Made by a program: the position numbers and the translations under genes. The notes beneath the pieces were generated by a model. It was not told the origin of the DNA. It was given only the letters and a program-made list of their open reading frames with translations, and searched no databases. 5,584 bases of DNA from CAYZHV01 sp964478055 (GTDB taxonomy: Bacteria > Spirochaetota > Spirochaetia > DSM-27196 > Alkalispirochaetaceae), in NCBI GenBank assembly GCA_964478055.1, contig CAYZHV010000248.1, positions 1-5,584 on the forward strand, in the 5' to 3' direction. This document shows, piece by piece, positions 1-4,637 of this stretch; position 1 is the first letter of the stretch; each line of letters begins with the position of its first letter.

Positions 1-30
1 TCTTTACCCGTAAAACGCTCTGCTGCTTCA

Positions 31-68
31 GTTACACAAGCTTAGTGACACAACCAACGTTGACACAC
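31..68 (+). repeat. Three phased direct repeats GTKACACA-like upstream of the LacI-type gene
   Basis: The element ACACAA/ACACAC occurs at 34-39, 48-53 and 63-68, each preceded by GTT, GTG or TTG (gttacacaag, gtgacacaac, ttgacacact). The spacing is 14 and 15 bases. The third copy overlaps the -35 box, and an inverted copy GTGTCA lies at 79-84. Repeats in this position could be sites for a regulator, either the adjacent LacI-type protein or another one. Function is inferred only from position and repetition, and short AC-rich repeats can arise by chance. Confidence 0.4.
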
Positions 69-84
69 TAGGGGGGGCGTGTCA
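55..84. promoter_or_regulatory. Candidate operator overlapping the -35 region
   Basis: CAACGTTG at 55-62 is a perfect 8-bp palindrome with a central CG, as in many LacI-family operators (the PurR operator has an AACGTT core). Its right end overlaps the -35 box at 60-65. A second, wider dyad is TGACACAC at 61-68 against GCGTGTCA at 77-84 (7 of 8 positions complementary), lying between and over the -35 and -10. Either could be an autoregulatory operator for the downstream LacI-type repressor. No second copy of CAACGTTG was noticed near bioY, and sequence lost in the N gap cannot be excluded. Confidence 0.4.
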
Positions 85-88
85 TGCT
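60..88 (+). promoter_or_regulatory. Sigma-70-type promoter of the LacI-type gene
   Basis: The -35 box TTGACA at 60-65 matches the consensus exactly. A 17-bp spacer leads to a weak -10, CATGCT at 83-88 (3 of 6, keeping the A and final T), compensated by an extended -10 TG at 80-81. With 88 taken as -7, transcription would start near 95, only about 3 nt before the ATG at 98. No Shine-Dalgarno is appropriately placed; the G run at 71-77 is too far upstream. The transcript would therefore be nearly leaderless. Confidence 0.55.
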
Positions 89-97
89 CCCTTAGCT

Positions 98-1063
98 ATG
101 GCGGCAACCATCAAGGACGTTGCAAAAAAGGCGCGGGTATCAACCGCCACCGTTTCCCGGGTCATCAACAAGGACAGTCGAATAGCTCCGGAAACCCGAA
201 AACGGGTACTCGAGGCGATTGACGAGCTCTCCTATCGAGTAAACCCGATCGCCCGGAGTCTCAAGTCAAACAAGACCTTGAGCGTCGGGTTTGTCGCGCC
301 GGAAATCGCAAACGAGTTCTTTATGCGAGTTGCCCAGGGGGTCGAGCTCACCCTCCGTGATCACGGGTATAACATGGTTGTCTGCGGTACCAACGAAGAT
401 ATTGCCATGGAGCGGGAGCGAATCGATTTCCTTCTGGAAAAGCACGTCGACGGGCTCATCATCATTCCGAGCACAAAGGAGGGAGCCCACTTCGCGGAGG
501 CTCTCGAGGGACGCAAGGTCCCCGCGGTCCTTGTCGACCGGCTCGTGGAGGGTTTTGAGTCCGACGCGGTACTGGTGGACAACGCTACGGGAACCTACCG
601 AGCCATACATCACCTCCTCAAGCGTGGGCACCGCAGCTTCGGCTTTATCGGAGGAGACCTTCAGCTCACCTCCGCCCGGGAGCGTTACGAGGGCTTTCTC
701 TCAGCGCTGAAAGACTTCAATATCGAGGTCCCGGAAGAGCACATCCGCTTCGGGGATTTTCACGTCGAAAGCGGCTACAAGCTGATCGGGGAGCTTCTCG
801 AGCAGAAGCATCCCCCGCAGAGCATCTTCATTTCCAACTACTTCATGCACATCGGAGCGGTTCGATACGTGGTGGAGCACCGGGGAGCCCTTACTCCCGA
901 CCTCTTTCTCGCGAGCTTCGACGACATGGAACTCTCCTCGGTGACGGGGATTCCGAGCCTCACCATCGCTCAACCGGTCTCCAAGATCGGCGAGGAAGCG
1001 GCCAAGCTGCTTCTGCGGCGCATAAGCGGTCAGGAGANNNNNNNNNNCTTCCACGATAGTTAG
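98..1063 (+). CDS. LacI-family transcriptional regulator (3' end interrupted by assembly gap)
   Basis: This is a DNA-binding repressor or activator with an N-terminal helix-turn-helix and a periplasmic-binding-protein-like effector domain. Residues 4-24 are the classic HTH (TIKDVAKKARVSTATVSRVIN). Residues 49-56 (NPIARSLK) are the hinge helix with its lever leucine L55. The sensor domain begins at about residue 60, and FDD at 274-276 and the LTIAQPVSKIGEEAAKLLL stretch at 288-306 are typical of the C-terminal half. The start at 98 gives the usual family N-terminus. Ten Ns at 1038-1047 cut the gene after residue 313, and the four residues read beyond the gap (FHDS) do not look like a LacI C-terminus. 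The true end is probably in another frame, stopping at 1077-1079. The usual Asn-Asp at the 'AxND' position is N247-Y248. The effector is unknown. Its position just ahead of bioY suggests, but does not show, control of biotin uptake. Confidence 0.9.
   Translation: MAATIKDVAKKARVSTATVSRVINKDSRIAPETRKRVLEAIDELSYRVNPIARSLKSNKTLSVGFVAPEIANEFFMRVAQGVELTLRDHGYNMVVCGTNEDIAMERERIDFLLEKHVDGLIIIPSTKEGAHFAEALEGRKVPAVLVDRLVEGFESDAVLVDNATGTYRAIHHLLKRGHRSFGFIGGDLQLTSARERYEGFLSALKDFNIEVPEEHIRFGDFHVESGYKLIGELLEQKHPPQSIFISNYFMHIGAVRYVVEHRGALTPDLFLASFDDMELSSVTGIPSLTIAQPVSKIGEEAAKLLLRRISGQEXXXXFHDS
1038..1047. other. Assembly gap of ten Ns
   Basis: Ten unknown bases fall inside the 3' end of the LacI-type gene. 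A run of exactly ten may be a placeholder of unknown true length. LacI-family proteins normally continue some 15-20 residues beyond the last conserved helix visible here, more than the gap as drawn allows. If the true gap length is a multiple of three, the upstream frame joins the frame read from 1050 onward (STIVSGNEQ, stop at 1077-1079). Adjacency of the regulator to bioY therefore depends on this join being correct. Confidence 0.95.
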
Positions 1064-1068
1064 CGGTA

Positions 1069-1647
1069 ATGAGCAGTAACGGTGAACAAAACGACCAGTA
1101 CCTCGCCAAGCGGCGAGAAGAGCTCTCCGGGGCGGTGCGTGCGGCGCTCTTTGTCGCTCTCATAACCCTTGGCAGCTATATAGTCATTCCACTCCCCTTT
1201 TCCCCGGTGCCCATCGCACTGCAGAGCGGCTTCGTAATCCTTGCAGGGCTGCTCCTTCCTCTGCGCTGGGCAGTAGCAACTGTTGGCGGCTACCTGCTTC
1301 TCGGAGCGCTGGGGCTTCCCCTCTTTGCCGGGGGCACCGGCGGCCTCGGACACATACTCGGTCCCACCGGCGGATATCTCCTCGGCTACCTACCCGCGGT
1401 GGCGATAACCGCGGTTCTCGCCGGAGACTCCCCTTGGCGCAACGGCCTTGCAGGAGCTGTCGGCTCCCTTGTTATCTACGCTTTGGGGGTGCCGTGGCTC
1501 GGGGTGGTGCAGGGGCTCTCTCCGCTCCAGGCGGTAAGCCTGGGTATGCTCCCCTTTCTGATAGGAGACGTCTTGAAGGTGGTGGCCGCGGCGCTCCTCG
1601 CTCAGGGCGCGGCGAGTCTCCTTCACCGACGGCCGCATCACGCCTGA
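1069..1647 (+). CDS. bioY: BioY, biotin-binding S component of an ECF transporter
   Basis: This is an integral membrane substrate-capture protein that binds biotin and delivers it with the BioM-BioN energising module. Its 192 residues fit the family (roughly 180-200). About six hydrophobic segments can be placed near 22-40, 47-64, 66-84, 102-118, 126-145 and 155-183. Family hallmarks are the PVPIALQS stretch at 47-53, GGTGGLGHILGPTGGY at 88-103, and LPFLIGDVLKVVAAALLA at 161-178 with D167 and K170. The N-terminal 20 residues are polar and cytoplasmic. An in-frame stop at 1057-1059 makes 1069 the only plausible start; there is no clear Shine-Dalgarno, so translation may be coupled to the end of the regulator gene. 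bioM follows after 4 nt. I see no BirA-type site, but the region immediately upstream is partly lost in the N gap. Confidence 0.93.
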   Translation: MSSNGEQNDQYLAKRREELSGAVRAALFVALITLGSYIVIPLPFSPVPIALQSGFVILAGLLLPLRWAVATVGGYLLLGALGLPLFAGGTGGLGHILGPTGGYLLGYLPAVAITAVLAGDSPWRNGLAGAVGSLVIYALGVPWLGVVQGLSPLQAVSLGMLPFLIGDVLKVVAAALLAQGAASLLHRRPHHA

Positions 1648-1651
1648 GCCG

Positions 1652-2392
1652 ATGTTTTCCCTAGGGTTCGAGAGAGTTTCTCTCCGCTTCGAGAACGGCG
1701 TCGAGGCGCTCAAGGAGCTCTCTCTCACGCTCCGTTCCGGGGAGTTTACTCTGGTTGCCGGGGCAAACGGCGCCGGGAAGAGCGCCCTGCTCCGGGTCGC
1801 GGCCCGGGTCCTTCCTCCCAGTTCCGGGCGGCTCCAAGTCTCCATGGAACCGCCGGACTGGAAAGAGCGGGACTTCCGCCGGGCTCTTCGGATGGTGCTC
1901 CAACACCCTGCTCGGCAGCTTCTGGGACAGACCGTAAAGGAAGACCTGGAAATAGGAGCGAGGACCGCTCAGGTCGGGGAGACTGAGCTCCGGGAGGAAA
2001 TCGATCGCTTCGATCTGGGCAGGCTGCTCCATCGTCCCTGCCACGCTCTCTCCGGTGGCGAGCAGCGGAGAGTTGCCCTCGCCGGGGCGCTTCTCGGACG
2101 TCCCGAGATGCTTCTGTTCGACGAGCCTTTTCTCGAGCTCGATTATCCCTCAACCCGGGAGTTCATCGCTCTCTTGCGGAGGCTGAAAAAGGAGGGGGTG
2201 GGCATCGTGGTGGCAACCCACGACTATCACCGGACTCTCGCCGAGGCGGAGCGGATGGTCATACTCAGGGAGGGAAAACTTGCCATGGACGCAGCGCCTC
2301 GGGAGGGTTTGAGGCGGGCGGAGGAGTTCGGCCTGCGCCCGGCGAGCAAAGCTCTCGAGGATCTCACCTGGTTAGAGGGCGGGAGGGAGTAG
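1652..2392 (+). CDS. bioM: BioM-type ATPase of the ECF biotin transporter
   Basis: This is an ABC ATPase that hydrolyses ATP on the cytoplasmic side to drive biotin uptake through EcfT and BioY. All motifs are intact in 246 residues: Walker A GANGAGKS at 37-44, Q-loop glutamine in VLQHPARQLLGQTV around 84, signature LSGGEQRRVALAGALL at 133-148, Walker B EMLLFDEP at 152-159 with catalytic E158, D-loop LELD at 161-164, and switch histidine H190 in ATHD. The LQHPxxQ form of the Q-loop is characteristic of the ECF/cobalt (CbiO, EcfA) subfamily rather than other ABC importers. Only one ATPase gene is present, as expected for dedicated group I systems in which the ATPase forms a homodimer. The start at 1652 lies 4 nt after the bioY stop and lacks a good Shine-Dalgarno, implying coupling. 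Biotin specificity is inferred from the adjacent bioY. Confidence 0.92.
   Translation: MFSLGFERVSLRFENGVEALKELSLTLRSGEFTLVAGANGAGKSALLRVAARVLPPSSGRLQVSMEPPDWKERDFRRALRMVLQHPARQLLGQTVKEDLEIGARTAQVGETELREEIDRFDLGRLLHRPCHALSGGEQRRVALAGALLGRPEMLLFDEPFLELDYPSTREFIALLRRLKKEGVGIVVATHDYHRTLAEAERMVILREGKLAMDAAPREGLRRAEEFGLRPASKALEDLTWLEGGRE
2382..2389 (+). promoter_or_regulatory. Strong ribosome binding site for ecfT/bioN
   Basis: GGAGGGAG at the very end of bioM lies 5 nt before the ATG at 2395, which fixes that start. It contrasts with the absence of such a site before bioY and bioM. Confidence 0.75.
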
Positions 2393-2394
2393 CG

Positions 2395-3132
2395 ATGCTT
2401 TTTCTCCCTCTCGAAGGAGATACTCTCCTGCACCGCATGGATGAGCGTCTTCTCTTTGCGAGCTATCTCCTCTATCAGCTCCTGCTCGTCTTCGCCGCGA
2501 CGGCGCCCCTCCTTCTCGGGTTTCTCCTCCTTCTTCTCGTGGCCGGGCGCCTTGGCGTCACCCTTCGCCGATTCCTGGGCTCCACCGGTCGCCTGCTGCT
2601 GGTTCTCGTCACTCTCGCGGCGATCCCTCCGGGGACAGCACTTCTCACCGGTGACGCTTTTCTCGCTCCCTTGGAGGGAAGCCTCCTCCTTCTTCTGCGG
2701 CTCACCGCCCTCCTCCTGAGCGCCCATCTCATGCTCGGGATACTCTCCCCGGCCGGAGTCTCCCGGGTTCTCACCTGGGCCACCCGCCCCTTTGGTACCG
2801 CCGGGCAGACCCTTTCGACCATGCTCGTCGCCCTCTTCGCGCTCCTCCCGCGGCTGGAAGAGATACTCAAGGAGGAGACCGTGGCAAGAAAGCTCCGGGG
2901 ACCGGGGCTCGGGGGGCCCCTGCGAAGGACCCGGACCACACTCTACTCCCTGCTCCGGGAGGGTGTTCTGGAGGCGGAGACTTTGACAGACTCCTTTCTC
3001 CTCCGGGGCTTCCACCTCGTTGATCAGCGTGAGAGTATGAGCTTCAGAAGAGCGAGGGGAGAATGGGGACCACCGGCAATTCTCTTGTTTCTACTTGCCG
3101 CGACCCTGCTTTGGCGGATCTACGCTGTATGA
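2395..3132 (+). CDS. bioN: EcfT (BioN-type) transmembrane coupling component of the biotin transporter
   Basis: This membrane scaffold links the ATPase dimer to BioY. The 245 residues are very rich in leucine, with hydrophobic helices around 19-50 (probably two), 65-80, 95-117, 138-152 and a last one at 224-243. Between the fourth and final segments lies the long cytoplasmic helical region typical of EcfT, beginning LPRLEEILKEETVARKLRG (151-169) and ending TDSFLLRGF (198-206). These carry two x-R-G coupling motifs (LRG at 167-169 and at 203-205) that dock in the ATPase grooves. The common form of the motif is ARG, so alanine is replaced by leucine in both. The family is divergent in sequence, so the call rests on the architecture, the motifs and the bioY-bioM context. 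The stop overlaps the trmL start (ATGA). Confidence 0.87.
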   Translation: MLFLPLEGDTLLHRMDERLLFASYLLYQLLLVFAATAPLLLGFLLLLLVAGRLGVTLRRFLGSTGRLLLVLVTLAAIPPGTALLTGDAFLAPLEGSLLLLLRLTALLLSAHLMLGILSPAGVSRVLTWATRPFGTAGQTLSTMLVALFALLPRLEEILKEETVARKLRGPGLGGPLRRTRTTLYSLLREGVLEAETLTDSFLLRGFHLVDQRESMSFRRARGEWGPPAILLFLLAATLLWRIYAV

Positions 3133-3608
3133 AGACCCACATTGTCCTTGTAGAGCCTGAAATACCACAGAACACGGGAAATATCGCCCGGACCTGTGCC
3201 GCCCTGGGCGCCTCGCTCCATCTGGTGGAGCCCCTCGGTTTTTCTCTGGAGAGCCGCTACCTCAAACGGGCGGGCTTGGACTACTGGCCCGATGTAGAAC
3301 TGACCACCTACCCTTCCCTGGACTCCCTATTCGACCGGTTCGAGGAGTCCCAGGGTTTCTACGTGACCACAAAGGGAGGGCGCTCTTTCTCGGAGCCCGA
3401 GTACCCGGAGGAGGCGCTCTTTGTCTTCGGCAAAGAGACTGCGGGGCTCCCGGAGTGGCTCCTCACCCGGAACCGGGAGCGGACCATTCGAATCCCCATG
3501 CGTCCCGGCACTCGCTCCCTCAATCTCTCGAACTCCGTGGCGGTTGTTGCGTATGAGCACGCGAGACAGTACGGTTATGAAGGACTGCAGAAGGAGGCAT
3601 TGCGTTGA
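3129..3608 (+). CDS. trmL: TrmL, tRNA (cytidine/uridine-34-2'-O)-methyltransferase
   Basis: This SPOUT-class (trefoil knot) enzyme uses S-adenosylmethionine to methylate the 2'-O of the wobble nucleotide 34 of certain tRNA-Leu species in the cytoplasm. At 159 residues it has the standard short single-domain length. Visible motifs are motif 1 EPEIPQNTGNIARTC (9-23), motif 2 FVFGKETAGLP (98-108) and motif 3 IPMRPGTRSLNLSNSVAVVAYE (122-143), which form the knot and cofactor site. An upstream in-frame ATG at 3063 would add 22 residues inside ecfT with no family resemblance. The ATG at 3129, in an ATGA overlap with the ecfT stop, starts exactly at the conserved N-terminus. The short ggcgga before it is only a weak Shine-Dalgarno, so coupling is likely. 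Its presence in a biotin transport operon looks like housekeeping co-transcription rather than a shared pathway. Confidence 0.93.
   Translation: MKTHIVLVEPEIPQNTGNIARTCAALGASLHLVEPLGFSLESRYLKRAGLDYWPDVELTTYPSLDSLFDRFEESQGFYVTTKGGRSFSEPEYPEEALFVFGKETAGLPEWLLTRNRERTIRIPMRPGTRSLNLSNSVAVVAYEHARQYGYEGLQKEALR
3591..3597 (+). promoter_or_regulatory. Consensus Shine-Dalgarno fixing the TTG start of proC
   Basis: AAGGAGG, a perfect anti-16S match inside the end of trmL, is followed by 7 nt and then TTG at 3605. This placement, together with the conserved N-terminus MNKIGIIGFG, decides the non-ATG start. Confidence 0.85.
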
Positions 3609-4399
3609 ACAAGATCGGTATCATCGGTTTCGGCTTCATGGGAGAGGCGCTGGTAAAAGGCATACGTCGAATGGAGCAGCCCCCGGAGATCGGCGTTATC
3701 GAGAAGTCCGAAGAGCGTCTCCGACTCGCCCGGGATAGCTACGGCTGTAAGGACCACGGCGAAGCCTTCGGTGCCCTCTTTGCCGAGAGCGATCTCGTCA
3801 TTCTTGCCATTAAGCCTCAGCAAGCCTCGGAGCTTCTCCCGGAGCTCAAGGGCGTCGCCGCCAAGACAGCCGTGGTGAGCGTCCTCGCCGGCACGACCAT
3901 CCAGAAGATTCGGGAGCTCTTAGGTGATCGACCGGTGGTCCGGTTCATGCCGAATCTCGCCGCCCAGTCCGGCACCGCCGTGGTGGGTGTCTCCTTCTCC
4001 GATGGCGTGGGGGATACCCTCAAGGAGGATGCGCTCCGTCTCGCCGGCGCCGCGGGAACAGCCATTGTTCTACCGGAGAGCCAAATGAGCGCCATCACCG
4101 GCCTTTCGGGATCCGGAATAGCCTTCGTCTTTCATTTTATCCACGCCCTCGCTCTCGGGGGCACGAGAAACGGGATCCCCTACACCCAGAGCCTCCAAGC
4201 AGCCCTAGGCGTTATCGAGGGGGCCGCATCGGTCTTGCGGGAAACCGGGGTCCACCCTGAGGAGATGCTGAGCCGCGTCTGCTCGCCAGCGGGCACGACG
4301 GTGGAAGGGGTCCTTGCCCTGGAGGAGGGAGGTCTCACCGCCACCGTTGTCGATGCCGTGACCCGGGCGGCGGAGCGGGCGGCGGAACTCGAGGGGTAG
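3605..4399 (+). CDS. proC: ProC, pyrroline-5-carboxylate reductase
   Basis: This is the last step of proline synthesis: NAD(P)H-dependent reduction of 1-pyrroline-5-carboxylate to L-proline in the cytoplasm. The 264 residues match the family. An N-terminal Rossmann fold has GFGFMG at 8-13, then AIKPQ at 68-72 and RFMPNLAAQSGTAV at 113-126. The C-terminal dimerisation and active-site helices carry TGLSGSGIAFVF (165-176) and VCSPAGTTVEGVLALEEGGL (225-244), ending in the usual AVTRAAERAAEL. The start is TTG in a TTGA overlap with the trmL stop, served by a perfect Shine-Dalgarno. One oddity is that the near-invariant proline of GSGPA is isoleucine here (I172, codon ata), next to the substrate pocket. 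Everything else is canonical, so it is probably active. It is the last gene of the operon; a very G+C-rich spacer follows. Confidence 0.95.
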   Translation: MNKIGIIGFGFMGEALVKGIRRMEQPPEIGVIEKSEERLRLARDSYGCKDHGEAFGALFAESDLVILAIKPQQASELLPELKGVAAKTAVVSVLAGTTIQKIRELLGDRPVVRFMPNLAAQSGTAVVGVSFSDGVGDTLKEDALRLAGAAGTAIVLPESQMSAITGLSGSGIAFVFHFIHALALGGTRNGIPYTQSLQAALGVIEGAASVLRETGVHPEEMLSRVCSPAGTTVEGVLALEEGGLTATVVDAVTRAAERAAELEG

Positions 4400-4405
4400 G
4401 GCCCG

Positions 4406-4430
4406 GGAAGCCCAGATCCAGCGGCCCGGG
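4406..4430 (+). repeat. 25-nt direct repeat, copy 1
   Basis: Identical over 25 bases to 4472-4496, offset 66 bases. It starts ggaagcccagatcc and ends in the core tccagcggcccggg, which is found a third time at 4520-4533. It begins 7 bases after the proC stop. Confidence 0.9.
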
Positions 4431-4470
4431 AATTGAGCCACCGGGCCCAGGGTGCCTGCCGCCGGGGCCC

Positions 4471-4503
4471 CGGAAGCCCAGATCCAGCGGCCCGGGGCTT
4501 CCG
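4471..4503. repeat. Hairpin with 9-bp perfect stem
   Basis: CGGAAGCCC at 4471-4479 is the exact reverse complement of GGGCTTCCG at 4495-4503, with a 15-nt loop that includes the AGATCCAGCGG of the direct repeat. In RNA from either strand it would fold stably. The + strand has CCGTG after the stem, with no U run, so this is not a standard intrinsic terminator, although it could still halt or protect transcripts. Confidence 0.65.
4472..4496 (+). repeat. 25-nt direct repeat, copy 2
   Basis: Exact second copy of 4406-4430. Unlike copy 1, it is embedded in an inverted repeat (4471-4479 with 4495-4503), and its left edge abuts the 12-bp palindrome at 4462-4473. Confidence 0.9.
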
Positions 4504-4519
4504 TGCCGCGCCGCGCCGG

Positions 4520-4533
4520 TCCAGCGGCCCGGG
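4520..4533 (+). repeat. Partial third copy of the repeat core
   Basis: Fourteen bases, tccagcggcccggg, are identical to the 3' part of both 25-nt copies (4417-4430 and 4483-4496). It runs into the 12-bp palindrome CCCGGGCCCGGG at 4528-4539. Confidence 0.75.
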
Positions 4534-4602
4534 CCCGGGATTCACGCTACCGAGCCCGGCATGCCAGCCACTGGGGCCCTGCATACCCGCCCCCGAGGCT
4601 GT

Positions 4603-4637
4603 TGGACACGGCGAGGCGGGACGGGTAATATGGGCCC
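4603..4637 (+). promoter_or_regulatory. serS promoter predicted to give a leaderless mRNA
   Basis: TGGACA at 4603-4608 (5 of 6 to the -35 consensus) is separated by 17 bp from TAATAT at 4626-4631 (4 of 6, with the key TA...AT positions). Taking 4631 as -7 puts +1 at 4638, the A of the serS ATG. The purine-rich GAGGCGGGACGGG at 4613-4625 is too far from the ATG to be a good Shine-Dalgarno and overlaps the promoter spacer. Confidence 0.55.

Larger units (their letters stand above)
4400..4637. other. G+C-rich, repeat-filled intergenic spacer between proC and serS
   Basis: No credible gene lies in these 238 bases. By hand count 4400-4620 is about 78% G+C, clearly above the flanking genes. It holds a 25-nt exact direct repeat, a third partial copy, perfect palindromes CCGGGGCCCCGG (4462-4473) and CCCGGGCCCGGG (4528-4539), an 8-bp dyad 4399-4406 with 4441-4448, and a 9-bp hairpin at 4471-4503. 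Transcription of the proC operon probably ends here, but no T tract follows any stem, so a classic intrinsic terminator is not evident. The last 35 bases contain the serS promoter. It may be a REP/BIME-like element dispersed in the genome; that cannot be told from one locus. Confidence 0.7.

Noticed and set aside
1060..1069. T-box, biotin riboswitch or BirA box before bioY
   Set aside because: Only about 20 known bases separate the N gap from bioY, with no recognisable motif; nothing can be supported.
2227..3015. Long minus-strand open frame (262 codons) opposite bioM/ecfT
   Set aside because: It is an antisense shadow of the CTC/CTT- and GAG-rich codon use in ecfT. The translation is low-complexity Glu/Gly/Lys with no domain, and the + strand has clear BioM and EcfT motifs.
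3063..3128. N-terminal extension of TrmL from an upstream ATG
   Set aside because: The extra 22 residues lie entirely within ecfT and match nothing. The family N-terminus starts at 3129, which forms an ATGA overlap with the ecfT stop.
4400..4560. CRISPR-like array
   Set aside because: There are only two full copies, spacing is irregular (66 then 37 bases), the third copy is partial, the spacers are as G+C-rich as the repeats, and no cas gene is present.
4400..4560. Intrinsic (Rho-independent) terminator after proC
   Set aside because: Several G+C-rich stems exist, but none is followed by a T run on the + strand, so no classic terminator can be claimed.
4180..4584. Minus-strand open frame with the repeated peptide AAGSGLPGP
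   Set aside because: The peptide repeat is just the translation of the 25-nt DNA repeat. The frame runs antisense into proC and has no start signal or family resemblance.
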